From Cristatella mucedo (Eukaryota > Bryozoa > Phylactolaemata > Cristatellidae), in assembly GCA_009760855.2 (NCBI GenBank), contig WPIO01000097.1, positions 1,334,001-1,394,000 on the forward strand: a DNA stretch of 60,000 bases, written 5' to 3'. Made by a program: the position numbers and the translations under genes. Below, piece by piece: positions 47,201-58,404 of this stretch. The notes beneath the pieces are model-generated. The model saw nothing but the letters and a program-made list of their open reading frames with translations. It searched no databases and was not told the DNA's origin. Numbering within the stretch: position 1 is the first letter of the stretch; the number at the start of each line of letters is the position of its first letter.

Positions 47201-50200
47201 GCCGCCGCCGTAGTCGTAGTAGCGCTGCTGCTGGCCGTGACCGCATCGGCTTTTTTCTTTAGCTCAAGCAGCTCGGCGAACAGCTCGGATAGAGCGGAGA
47301 CCACTTGCTCGGCCTGAAACGAAGCGTCACCCACTCAGAGAAGGCACACACGAGAAGAGGTCGGTCGGTTGCGCATACGTGCGACCGAGGAGCACGCGCT
47401 CGCATCAAACCGCGTCAGACGACTGCGCTCTGCTGCGCACTGAACGACAGCTTGCCGAAGCATGGCTCGGCGAACCGCACTCATCCGGCGAACATAGAAT
47501 GCAGTAAGCTCAAGGATTTTTAACGGAGGCTGAATTAGTTGACTGGCTCCCCCTCTGCGTGCCGACCAGTCGCAGTGGAGGCCGAAGGGGTGATAATAAT
47601 AATAATAATAATAATATTGCACTTGATAAAGCGCCCTCAGAGAACTTAATCTCTTTCTAGGCGCTTTACATTTGCTGCAAAGTGATACGCAATAGAATAG
47701 TAAGTAAAATCATGCTTGAAAAACAAACAAAATGAATAACATGGTTAGGGGTTACATGCACTGGGTCAGCATGCAAATGTGGTTAGTGGCAGCATGAACA
47801 GTGTCAGCACGCATAAGCACATCGAGGACGAATCACAAGGACCCACTAAATGCTGTCCTAAATAGGTATGTTTTTTAAGTTTCTTTTAAATGTGGTCAGG
47901 TCAGGGGATGTTCTGATGTAGGTCGGGAGGGAGTTCCAGGCTTTGGGAGCATACGAGCTAAATGCACGGTCTCCAAAGGATTTAAGGTTTGTACGAGGTA
48001 TTTCTAGACTGTTGGATTCCGAAAAGCGAGTGGTACGATGCTTTGCCTGATGGGGTAGTATCTCTGAAAGATAGGCTGGAGCCATAGAATGAAGAGACCT
48101 AAAAGTGAGCGACAAAACCTTGAAGTCAATCCGTTGCTTGACTGGTAACCAGTGCAGGTCGGCGAGAAGTGGAGTAATGTGGCAACTGCGACGCTCACGA
48201 CAGACAAGCCTAGCTGCAGAGTTTTGCACCAGCTGCAATCGCCTGATCGCACATGCTGGTAGGCCAGTAAGCATAGGACCAAGCTCTTTCTTATGGATTT
48301 GCCGACGAGCCAATTTATTTATCTGCGAACCCAGCAAGAGCGCACGGGGTCAGAAGGTACATTACGGTACGAACACAGGAGTCTGCAACGTCGAGCACCG
48401 CCTGCCAGCCGAAACCGGGGTGATGACCAACGAGTGAGCGATCGCCTGTGTGGCCTGTACACTTTGACAGTGCGACACAAGCCAGTATAACGACTGGTGG
48501 CATCCTACTACAAACACATGCACGTGCTTACTTTCGACTTAGTGGTTACAAAATGACACCAGCCGACGTTCTTGACGAGTTTACACATCTAACCAAGCAC
48601 ACTGTACCCCTTCGCCCAGATGGCTTTTGGTTTACCACAGAACTTAAACTTGCCAGGTATACAAAGTGCAAGCTTGAGAAAGCACACAAAATCAGGACTA
48701 AGAAAGCATCGACAGGCATACGATGACTACGGTAGATTAACCATCCTGGCAAAAGCCAAGCCTAGCTTCTAAAAAATATTGTTGAATCGGATACACTGTC
48801 CAAAAATGCTGATGACTACCATCAACAATCTCCTTAACTACTCCCAGGTTAGCTCCTTACCTAGCTTTCCTTGTGGTATGTAGCTGATCGCTTCTCTAGC
48901 TTCTTTGTCAGCAACATAGACAAGATCAGACAGTCCATCCCTACGGTAACTGCATCATCACTGGACTCCTACCCCTAAGTAACATCGCCACAGGACTTCT
49001 CTCCCTCAATTCCGTGCAGCACCTCAATGTCTGTATTCAAGGCGGCCACTAGCAACTTCATCTTGAAATTCATCACCCAGTCAAAAAAGACTAATAGCCA
49101 TCTAGACCCTATCCCCACTATCCTATTTTTACGATGCATTGATCTGCTGCTGCCATGCATAACTAACATAATAAATATGCCAACACTAGACCAAGAGAAC
49201 TTAAGCAACTCTCAACCAGTCTAAACACTGCCATTCCTACCTAAGACATGGAAATGAGTAGTGGTGGACTAACTATTACATTACATAACTATAACTATAA
49301 CATAACTATAACATAAATATAACACATAACTATACATTGAAACTTCAAACCTTGCTAGTAAGTTCCAGCCTGGTTTTAGAGCTAATCACTCCACCGAGTC
49401 AGCACTGATTCGGGTACATAACGACCTTCTCAGGAATGCATACGTAGGAAAATTATCTGCTTACTTTGCTTGATCTTTAGGTAGAGGTTGATACTATGGA
49501 TGACCAAGTCCATCTTGAACGCCTCACATCTCGCCTGAGCCTCACTGGCATTGCACTGCAATGCCGATGTAAGCATGTAGCTGTGTAATAAAGGCTTTAA
49601 CTTCTATGCAGATGACACACAGCTGTACCTATGCTTTGATTAGACTTGACTAGATTAGATTTGACCACTATCCTATGCCTTGGCAAGTCAAACTCTCTCA
49701 ACTCCCTTGCTGCATTGATTGCTGACACGTGCACTTGGACTGCGGCAAACTTTCTCAAATTAAATGACGACAATAACAACTTACTAGTTATGAGCACACC
49801 AAACGTGACTCGGAAATTAGAAAGCTTAATACTCAAACCTGGCTCTGCTAGCATTTCTCTTGAGGTATCTGCACGAAATCTGAGTATCCTGTTACAAAGT
49901 GACCTATCACCAGACGACCAAATCAGCTCAACAGTCAAATAAGCCTACTTTTAGTACATAATATTGTAAATATTCGGGCTTGCTTAGACTACATTCAAAT
50001 TGGTCAACCTTCTCCTTTGGCTTTCTTCTCAATGCCTTGCTCTGGTGGCTGGGTATCTGAGACCATCCATAGCGGTGTTCTCATGCTTTCAGTCCGGTCT
50101 GACAATGTATGGGGTGGGATTGCTATTGTTGTTCGTAAATCGCTTGGCTATAAGATCTGTGATTTTTCACGTAGGCCATCGTTTGAGTCAGTTGCTATCA

Positions 50201-53200
50201 GGTACCCATCAAAGACCATGCCTCTCACATCTGTGATCTACCAGCCTCTTTCTGGTTGTGAAATGGTTGTTTATGAAGTTTTCGGAATTAAATTCTTTAA
50301 ACTCTTTACTAAAATATTATTGGTCGAAGGAGACTTGAACATTCACATTGACAACCCAAGAAACAGCCAGGTCCACTCATTGCTTGACTGTCTGGAGAAC
50401 CTTGGTTTAGTCCAACACGTTAAGCATACCACTTACATCGGTGGCCATACCCTGAGCCTTGTTATCCACTAACCACACTTGCATGCTGACCCTGTGCATG
50501 TCACCCCTAACCATGTTATTCATGTTGTTTGTTTATCAAGCATGATATTACTCACCATTCAATTGCATTTCCCATTGCAGCAAATGTAAAGCGCCTAGAA
50601 AGAGATTGAGTTCTCTGAGGGCGCTTTATCAAGTGCATTATTATTATTATTATCACTAAAGATGTCTGCCCCACTGATCTTGTCGTGTGTAAGCTGACCA
50701 TCTCAGATCATCGATATCTTGCTTACTGTTTCTGTTCCATTCTTCATGATAGGTAACACCGAGTTTGTCCAGCGACACAGCTTGAAAAGCCACAGACTCA
50801 GCAGACAGCCTCAATACCACCACTGATGCAGTGAACATGAAACTTATAAGTGCCCTTGACAAACATGCTCCCATACTTTCTGCCCGTGTACAGAGTCGGT
50901 GAGATTCCTTTCAATTGATAAATAAACTTCAAAAGATGAACCATGCTGACCACAAGTAGGCTTCAAGGCAGCTCTATGAAGTCTGGGTCGGACGACGATC
51001 TAACCAATTTCTAAGACCTCCATGTCTATACCCGGAAGCTTAGAAAAGCCAGAACTTCTTTTCTACTCGAAACAGAAGTCCTGCAAGTCAGACCCAAACA
51101 AATTTATAATAGGGTGCACAATTTGCTACTCCAAATACTAACGACTCGGCTGACAAGTTTTCAGCATTCTGCATCGAAAAAATTGCACATACTATTGCAT
51201 GCATAAAGCCCCCTGACTAAAGCAGTTGATAAGTCGTAATCGGTGATCTTCCTTAAGATATTTTTAGTGATTTCTGTAGACGAAGTGACTACCTTAATAC
51301 AGTCTAGCAAAATGACCTCATCTCCTGAAGATCCTATACCATCCGCTCTGTGGTCGTCATTAGCACACAAACTTAGTCCAGCCGTATCTCAGATTTTACA
51401 TGCTTCTCTGAGTTACAGGGTTGTACCCAAGTTTATCCAAGTCAATCGGCAACCGATAGACCAATATTAAAAAAGTCTGGATTGGATTCAGAGGTCCTAG
51501 CAAACTATCGCCCAGTTTTCTTCTTCAGTTGTTGTCCAAGATTCCTGAATAGACTGTTGCTAAGCAGCTTGTAGCACACATTAAAAAGAATGAACTGTCA
51601 GAAAAATGTCAGTCGGGATTCAAGCGACCATTTCACTGAAACTTCTCTCCTCCGTGTAACCAACGACATCCTGTGCAGCAACGATGATGGGAATATTACT
51701 GTCTTTGCCCTGCTGAATCTACCAGCTGCATTCAAAACTATTGATCCTGATATCCTACTCGAACGATTGAGAACAACGATAGGTCTGGCAGACGAGGCAC
51801 TGGCGTGGTTCAAATCGTCCTAGTCTGATTTTGTTCAGGCCTCGTCAAGTGATGGTTAAGATCCACCAGATCAGTAACCTTCGGAGTCCCACAAGGGTCT
51901 GTTCTTGGTCCATGGCTATTCTCCATTTAAACTGAACCTCTGGGAAATGTGACTCGGGTACGGGATCTGCCATCACTTCTATGCTGACGATACTCAGCAA
52001 CACTTCTCGTTCAAACCGTCGGAATCTGCTGCAGCAAAGGATAAACTATTGATATTCATTGCATTACAATTACACCAGTTCTGCTTGAGATGCAGCCACG
52101 GTGCCAGAGGATGGTGCAAGGAAAAATGGATGCACAGCAGATAGAGTAGCATTTCAATGTCATGCACACGGATACAGAAGCAAGGCCCCACTCATCGGAC
52201 CAACCTATATGGACAGACCGGGCATGCCGAGCCTCCGGGCATGCGCATTCGGTCCCTTGCCAATGTTAGGCTGCTCGGCCTGACCATGTGCGGCCCCTGA
52301 TAAGAAAATTAAGTAGCTCTGCTTACCCCTCATTGTAGCAAGGGTGATGACTTACCCTTTATCTCTGAGGGCAGGCTCGGTAACTTTCCAGACTCGACAA
52401 GGCCATCTGCAGCAAACCAGCTACAGTGCCGAAGCACAAACCAGACAGAGAAGGCACCCGGACCATGCAGGCTCGGTCTACTAATCAAAATTAGCCTTTC
52501 TTGGCAGGAGGCCAAGGCGATGGTGGCTGGTAGAACTGTAAAGCCTAGTTTAGAACGTGAGTCTTGCTTCCTACCTGCTTCCTACCTACTCGAGTCTTAC
52601 TTCGGTCTTCCTTTTTGTAAGAGGTTTAAACGATAGTCTTGCTCAAAGTCTTGCTTCCCAATCGCTCCGCCCACTGAATGTTCATGGAAAAATTTCTTTT
52701 GTTAGGGAGGTAGGAAATGGCCCTCTGTAATGCACATGCAAGTGAATTGGAGTTGGCTGCCACGGTTTATGTTTTGCTTCAACTAGCTCAGAAGAAGCTG
52801 ACTCATCTGATTTTTGAACTACCGAGCTCAGTGTGCCCCATAAACAGGGGGGCTCAGCCCTCAGTTCCCGTGCCACCCCAGCGCAGCCATTCCTTTCAAA
52901 GTAATCCAGTAGGCGTAGTCTGAACGGTGCCTTCTAATTGGTCGTTTGCTAAGTCTTGCCTGAGCTTGGCCGAAGAAGAAAGACCGGGTTTGGTTGCTGA
53001 GTCTTCGTCAAGTCTTCCCAAGTCTTGAAATGTCTCCACTGTATCGGTGACGTCTATCTACACCGAAGACTCGAGTAGGTAGGAAGCAGGTGGAAAGCAA
53101 GATTCACAGTCTAAACCAGGCTTTAGTAAGTCTAGGACCTAGCACGAATGAGAACTCTCCAGGTAGTGCCAACAACATCCGGCCGAGAACAAGGACCGAG

Positions 53201-55593
53201 TCGGCGCAGCAGCATTGCAGCACGATGAGCAGCAGCACTTCTGACTTGACTGGCTAGTAGCCACCGGTTGGATGCCATTTTGAAGGGCTAGCAGGCCCCG
53301 AGTCTAGGTCAGAGGCCTGAGCAGAGAGGCTGGGCTGAATGCTGGCTGGTCGGCCACATCACGAAGGTTCGTTGCAAACCGTAATTTTTTTTTCTTCAAT
53401 TTTCTGGGCAGGAAATGTCCATGGGCCTCTCAGCAGCACTACATTGTTACGAACTAGCTGTAATGGCTACTGAACTAAAGTCCTTTACCACAAACACAGC
53501 CAGCGCAGGTAACAGGTACCATTCCATGCAGATGTAAGCAGCTGCCAAAGGAGGAAGAAGCAGGTCCATACTACCTAACGCCATGATCGAAGGTCGACCC
53601 AGTTTACCCTTTAATTCATAGCAGGAGCAGACCAGTGCATAGAAAGGGGCCATATAACCACCCTCACGGCAGCTATCATGCCGCTACAGCAGTGATTCGT
53701 TCGTCAAACAGTCTAGAATACAGCGTTCCAGTCTTACAAACTCGATCCATTTGCTTACAAACAAGCTTCGATAAAAAATTATTCGCTCTATTTCGCTCCC
53801 TCCCCATCAACCGTTGGAGACCGACCGTGCCTTCAGTTCCTATGCTCCCAAAGCCTGGAACTCACTACTGATTCGCACGTCACAACGTCCCGGATATGAC
53901 AACATTTAAAAAAAAGCTTAAAACGCACCTGCTTATTACAGCATTCGGTGGGTCTTTGTGATTCGTCCTTCGTGTGTGTGTACCTAGTTACACTATGCCT
54001 ACTGCTTGGGGATGTTACCACCAACAATTTCGTAATGCTTTCTATACACATCTGTAAAGTGCCTGGAAAGAGATTCAGTGCTCTAAGGGTGATATACAAA
54101 TGAATAATAATAATTATTATTATTCCTATTATTATTCGGTGTTTCTCCACCAGATAGAAATATGTGCCCACTTTGTGCTGCCTGCCTGAACTCTTGCCAT
54201 CTCGCTTATGTCGATGAGCAAAGGAAAAGCCCTAAGCAAGGCAGTGCGAGCATTCATGCCAGGAGCGCAAGCAGAGAGAGGCGCGAGCCAGCACGCTGAA
54301 GCGAGTGCCTCGAGATAGACTGCTCAGAAATCGAATGGAGCGAAGCTCAAGTGGCCCGCGCTATGCTGGCTTGCCGACCGAGCATCTGTCTACAGGCTAT
54401 GCTGCCGAGCTAAATGCATAGGTCACAGTCGACTGCACGAATCCGTTAATCCTATTGACACCAAGCATTGCTATTCAATAAAAATCTAGGACACGTGCCC
54501 GTGAATCGCACGATGCATGTGGGCGTGCACAGGCGTACAGGTAGCAGCCGGTCCTGTCTGCCATTAATTGTCACAGCTAAAGGCCATGCCCATACATGCA
54601 GTTGGATATTTCTTGAGGAGGCCCGACCTGGGCTCTGGCTGGACAATCGTTGGAGTGCGCTGAGGGAGCACAGAGGCAACACGTGAGAAAGTTAGGGCTG
54701 CAGTGAGGCACCAGAAAGAGAACAGGCTCACACACTCACCGCCTTCTCCGTTTTGATTCCAATAAACAGAAACTTGTCATCGGGAGCTGTATATATGTAG
54801 CCGAAAGCTCTGCTATCCGTAGCATCCCTCGCTATGTACGATATTCTCGTCACAACGTGATCGTGCAGGACTTGCTAAAAAAGAAACAGGCATAGCAGTG
54901 GCACTGCAGCCCCATCAGCACGCCCTTTCACCGATTATGTGCCAGCATCAAGTGCTGTGGATCATCGTGGACGAGACCGCACAAAATAATTCAGCAGCTA
55001 CACTGCTACAATGAATCATGAACATGTCCGTGGGGGAGGAGAGTGTCAGAGAGATGCATTTGCCAATCGTGACTCGGAGAGGAGGTTGCAAAGGATGCTG
55101 CCAGCCAGCAGCAGCAGTGCGGGGGGGGGGGGGGGGGCACTACCAGGCACAGCCCAAGCTACCTCATTGCTCGCATCAATAATCTGCACACCAGAACGGG
55201 AAATCCGCAATACGATTTTTGGCTTGTGTCCTTTGGCAACAAGAACTGCTGCCTTCATCGTTATGAGTGCCTTCTGGGTCATATCATCACCTGCAGAACG
55301 AAACCATTGCCATGAGAACAGTTGGTTGGCCAGCAGCACAGGCGAACTTCGCACGAGCAACACAATGTTGGCAGCGACCAGTTACAGATAACAGTGAAAG
55401 CAGCATCAGTGTGCAGCGGGCGACAGCACCATTGAACCATGAGCACCGCAGAGGAGAGATGAGTGCACTTGGAGAGAGGTTTGGACGAACAAAATGTATG
55501 CAAACCTCGGCTTGCTGGAACGTTCTCTACACCAATCAACTTGGCCTTGAACACTTGTCCTTGTCCATCGAATTTAGAGGGTGCACTTGCCAT
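42257..55593 (-). CDS. DAB: Disabled (Dab) homologue, PTB-domain endocytic/signalling adaptor, five exons
   Basis: Exons 55593-55506, 55290-55163, 54874-54740, 47313-46969 and 44254-42257 join in frame to 897 residues. Dab proteins use an N-terminal PTB domain to bind FxNPxY tails of LDL-receptor-type proteins and phosphoinositides, and link them to AP-2 and clathrin. The PTB spans about residues 8-140: [86 protein letters not shown] and the closing helix [20 protein letters not shown]. The intron phases match these joins exactly. The tail is low in complexity: poly-Ala near 140-165, seven FQPAP repeats (320-354), a DPF motif (396-398) of the AP-2 binding type, IDLLG (449-453) like a clathrin motif, and PPPPPPRLR (867-875), a likely SH3 ligand. 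An acceptor-like ttgcag sits two bases before the ATG, so an upstream 5' UTR exon is likely. Confidence 0.9.
43889..43993 (-). repeat. 15 bp coding minisatellite (7 x FQPAP)
   Basis: Seven in-frame units coding Phe-Gln-Pro-Ala-Pro with synonymous differences between units (GCG/GCA/GCC, TTC/TTT). Length changes in steps of 15 bp would keep the frame. Confidence 0.9.
45280..45375 (-). mobile_element. LINE-A 3' tail
   Basis: (AAT)n-like start at 45284-45295, then TAGCACCCTCAGATAACTTAAAATCTC, minus-strand hairpin. Tail only. Confidence 0.6.
45640..45857 (+). pseudogene. Possible MULE-like transposase fragment
   Basis: Plus frame reads [18 protein letters not shown] and on to a Cys/His pair ([10 protein letters not shown]). 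The pattern FVTDG...AF...L.C..H is like the DDE-core segment of MULE-type transposases in invertebrate genomes. Only about 65 codons are open. Alternative: chance frame. Confidence 0.3.
46969..47313 (-). CDS. DAB: Dab exon 4 (PTB C-terminal helix, Ala-rich linker)
   Basis: 345 nt, phase 0 at both ends, acceptor cgtttcag|GCCGAG. Starts with the last PTB helix and passes into a linker rich in Ala, Thr and Pro. Two in-phase donors lie 9 nt apart (TCC|gtgagt after 46978 and CAG|gtaaga after 46969); the second has the better exon-side match. Confidence 0.85.
47592..48285 (-). mobile_element. LINE-A fragment (RT C-terminus and 3' UTR)
   Basis: (AAT)n at 47593-47615, perfect-type hairpin, 3' UTR, RT C-terminus 47858-48270 in one open frame ([59 protein letters not shown]). 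One of the best preserved of the short copies, so probably recent. Confidence 0.85.
48775..49985 (+). mobile_element. LINE-A copy, rearranged
   Basis: Linker and RT start ([24 protein letters not shown]-type, [16 protein letters not shown]), with a deletion of the VVRPLLKK block, [13 protein letters not shown] near 49600-49640, [13 protein letters not shown] near 49755-49795. A short (ATAACTATAAC)n tandem lies at 49285-49330. No 3' tail; it stops where LINE-D begins. Confidence 0.7.
49986..52080 (+). mobile_element. Older LINE-D copy (endonuclease and RT)
   Basis: Endonuclease 50017-50465 ([52 protein letters not shown]), interrupted by a LINE-A tail (50466-50655), resuming as [24 protein letters not shown] remnants follow: [22 protein letters not shown] near 51330-51400, [10 protein letters not shown] and [13 protein letters not shown] near 51650-51765, [13 protein letters not shown] near 51975-52015. 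Several stops and frameshifts. Confidence 0.7.
50466..50655 (+). mobile_element. LINE-A 3' end nested in LINE-D
   Basis: CCACTAACCACACTTGCATG..., perfect tail hairpin (AAAGCGCC ... GGCGCTTT) and (ATT)n to about 50653. The host reading frame resumes at ATC ACT AAA GAT on the far side. Confidence 0.8.
52541..53123. mobile_element. Non-autonomous inverted-repeat DNA element (MITE-like), TA flanks
   Basis: 58 bp terminal inverted repeats (52541-52598 and 53066-53123) matching at about 52 of 58 positions, starting AAGCCTRGTTTAGA. TA lies on both sides (52539-52540 and 53124-53125), as for Tc1/mariner-type targets. 583 bp, no transposase. Internal copies of an AAGTCTTGC-like word repeat. Confidence 0.8.
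53790..54125 (+). mobile_element. LINE-A 3' end
   Basis: Decayed RT end (MLPKPGTHY frame), 3' UTR (CTTTGTGATTCGTCCTTCG), hairpin AAAGTGCC...AAGGGTGAT and an (AAT/ATT) end at 54103-54125. Confidence 0.65.
54126..54739. other. Dab intron 3, unassigned end
   Basis: No gene or repeat recognised next to exon 3. Confidence 0.45.
54740..55593 (-). CDS. DAB: Dab exons 1-3 (most of the PTB domain)
   Basis: Three exons, 88, 128 and 135 nt, with introns of 215 and 288 bp. Exon 1 ends CGAG|gtttgc in phase 1 and exon 2 begins ctgcag|GTGATGATATG, restoring RGDDM. Exon 2 ends AATGAG|gtagct, exon 3 runs tttttag|CAAGTCCTG to AAGGCG|gtgagt. The second intron carries a G17 run at 55121-55137. Confidence 0.9.
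55121..55137 (+). repeat. G17 homopolymer
   Basis: Seventeen consecutive G in Dab intron 2 (C17 on the sense strand, about 25 bases past the exon 2 donor). Confidence 0.9.
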
Positions 55594-55689
55594 TTCTGCA
55601 ACAGTGCATCGTAATCAAATAGAGCACTGTCATAATATGCGAGACCGTTGCAAAAAGGGCAGCCACACACTCAAGTTCAGAGCTGCAGC

Positions 55690-56116
55690 TGCATCTTATG
55701 GTATAGGCATCGTACCACCTCTTTTCCGACTCAAATCATTCAGCTATGCATCGAACCAACCTGAAATCCTATGGAGACCATGACTTTAGTTCGTATGCTC
55801 CCAAAGCCTAGAACTTCCGACTGACGTCACGACATCCATGACTTGACAAAATTTAAAAAGAAGCTACATAATGCACCCCTGTTTCTAACAGCATTTGGTG
55901 GGCCCCGTGATTTGTTCTTTGTGTGCTTATTCGTGCTGACACACGCTACCACTAACCAGATTTACATGTTGACACTGTGCATGACAGCTCTAACCATTTT
56001 ATGCTTGCTGACATGTGATGGTACCATTTGCTTCTTAAAAAGCGTATGTAAAGTGCTTCGAAAGAGACCTAAGCTCTCTAAGGGTGCCATACAAATGTAT
56101 TATTATTATTATCATT
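55690..56116 (+). mobile_element. LINE-A 3' end
   Basis: Decayed RT end (GIGIVPPLFRLKSFSYASNQP), 3' UTR, tail hairpin (AAAGTGCTTCGAAAGAGA ... TCTCTAAGGGTGCC) and (ATT)n at 56097-56113. Confidence 0.7.
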
Positions 56117-56654
56117 AGAGGGGCAACGAGGCGGTGTCGACGACTGCAAATCAAATAAACGCCACGGTCATTTATATAGTAATGCAGCCGGCTTATGGAA
56201 CTATACCATAACACACAGTGCTTCATACTATGCAATCACTACTAGAGCTTCAAGCAACTTTTTTCCGGCAGATCTCAACCAATGAACAAAGCTTTTTGAG
56301 GGAGCCAGGCTATCCAGCACGGTGTATGTAGACTGGTACTTATTACACACGATAGAGCAGACAGAGTTTATATATAACTTCGAAAGAAAAGCTTGCATGA
56401 AATTTGGCAAAACGACAGTGGTGCAGCAATGCCCTTCCATTGTAGCTAAAGAATAAAAAACCAGTTAAAGCAGCACCTAGTCGTACAACTCACAAATTCA
56501 AAGTAGAAGTGGCAGCATACCAGGCCAGATACTTCGGTCCTGATCAGACTGAGGTAGCCCAGCAATGAATGTCAAGAAAAAACCAGCAGGCTAAAGACAA
56601 CACCTGATGCAGCACGTACATTAATTACTCTTCTGCTTCCATTCCCATCGCTTC
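56117..56654. other. Unassigned 5' flank of Dab
   Basis: No gene or repeat recognised. Confidence 0.4.
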
Positions 56655-57090
56655 CATAATAATTATACACTTATACGGCCCCCTAGGAGAACTAAACCTC
56701 TTTGTAGGCACTCAAAAAGATGCTTGTCAATATGGTTAGTGACATCATGCACTGCGTCAGCTCGCGTAAGCACATACAAGACAATTAACACGGACCCACC
56801 AAATGGTGTAAGGAATAGGTGCATGTTAAGCTTCTATTTGAACGTGGTCAAGTCAGAGGATATTGTGATGCCAGTCGGAAGTGAGTTGCAAGCTTTGGGA
56901 GCATACAAACTAAAGGATCGGTCTCTATATGATTTGAGATTGGTTTGAAGTACAGCTAAAAGAATTGAGTAAGAACAGCGGTGGTATGAAGCTTAGCCTG
57001 ATTGGGGAGTAGTTCGGATAGGTAGGAAGGAGCAAAAGAATTAAGGGACCTAAAAGTGAATGACACAACCTTGAAGTCGACGTTGTGCTT
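56655..57090 (-). mobile_element. LINE-A 3' end
   Basis: Minus-strand tail near 56658-56672, decayed 3' UTR and RT C-terminus to about 57085, where a CT-rich simple repeat takes over. Confidence 0.65.
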
Positions 57091-57107
57091 GTCTCTCTAT
57101 CTATCTG

Positions 57108-57145
<38 letters not shown>

Positions 57146-57260
57146 CCACTCTACTTATCTATCTGTATCTCTTTCTCTCTCTCCCTCTCTTTCCCACTCT
57201 ACTTATCTATCTGTAACTCTCTCTCTCATCTTTCGGTTGTCTTTCTCTCTCATCTCTCAT
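57091..57260. repeat. CT-rich / (CTAT) simple repeat
   Basis: A (TC)n run at 57107-57141, then two further units of about 60 bp each that repeat CCCACTCTACTTATCTATCTGTA and CT tracts. Confidence 0.85.
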
Positions 57261-58404
57261 CGCGGCGACCCACTCCATCTAGCTAATGCCTGCATCATAA
57301 AATCTATTTATTTTTCACAAGGGCTCAATGAGCAAAGAAAGCTTTTCGCCAGGTAACCACTTTAGCCAGCCAATACGTACTCTGGCCGACCCAGGCGACC
57401 TACATGCCTACTTCTACAGTCACTGATAAGTTGACAAGTCTCAAGCCCCTTGCCGCTTTGAATGTAAGTTGCACCATAATCGGCAAGGAAAGCGACTCCG
57501 GTGGCAGCTTAGATATAACGAACGCCCAGGCTAAGAGATCGGTGTCCATAAATTGCAAAGCCGCTTCTAATGACAATGGCTGAAGTTCATAGACACTAGG
57601 TGTGGCTAATTAACGCGGTCCTGCACGACAGAGTTAGTTGTTGCGCGAAGCGAACCACCTAGCTCGCCACAAGCTCGTTCGCGAAATGCTGAACAAGCTC
57701 TGCAGATGCAGTCGCTGGAAATTTGCGAAACCGAATCAAGGCAGCACTACGCACGAGCGCAAATGACATGCAAGCGACACAGCCACTTAAGCACTTAAGG
57801 TTAAGCAGCTTTGGCTTGGCTCTAGCGGCGAGCTCAGCGTCGCTCAGCGTCCCACCCATCAAGCGACAGCAGTGGGCGGATGCGCTGTCGCCACGGAACG
57901 GTAGCTGGAGAGGTGAGCCGGTGGCCATGCGACTAGCAAGTTCCCACATCGACCACCAACAAATTCGTAAGTGCCGCACTTGCAATATATGGCATATGAG
58001 CACTTACTTGAGAAAAAGATTCTTATTTGCGCAACGGCAGCAGAACGATCTGGAATCCGGTCAGTACAACCCGGTACAGCCCGGCTCCTAAGCGAGATCC
58101 ACCCCCTGGGCGGCCACACCACCCGCCACCGGATATTGTCGCGTACCGGGAGCGCGGCCTTGCACTCTAAAGGGGGGCGTATCTGTTTCTTCAGCTGCCT
58201 CCCCGGATGCACTGTACGCCCCTTCGAGGAGTTGGTGCGGGGATGCTACACGTACGTGTTTTCGCCGATGGGCTTACCAGGGCTGAGGGTGTGCGCAACC
58301 ATTCAGAGTGTACTCTCCTAACGTATTTCTAAGCCGTTCGCAGTATGTTCATCCAGTACACTGACTGACTACGATATCTTTAGGTCTGGTATGCCTAAGG
58401 GCAA
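57261..58404. other. CpG-rich block upstream of Dab, unassigned
   Basis: 57640-58310 is clearly CG-rich with overlapping frames on both strands (for example 57659-58003 minus, 57971-58321 plus). None has a family signature. Its place 2 kb upstream of the first Dab coding exon makes a promoter or 5' UTR exon of Dab plausible, but nothing proves it. Confidence 0.3.

Larger units (their letters stand above)
47314..54739. other. Dab intron 3
   Basis: 7.4 kb between PTB exons 3 and 4, filled by LINE-A (47592-48285, 48775-49985), the older LINE-D with a nested tail, the inverted-repeat element at 52541-53123 and another LINE-A end at 53790-54125. Confidence 0.7.

Noticed and set aside
55279-55500. 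Continuation of the Dab exon 1 frame past 55506 ([10 protein letters not shown]...)
   Set aside because: This is intron read-through; the PTB sequence continues in exon 2 after ctgcag at 55291.
57056-57286. Plus frame of 76 codons rich in Ser-Leu
   Set aside because: Made by the CT-rich simple repeat.
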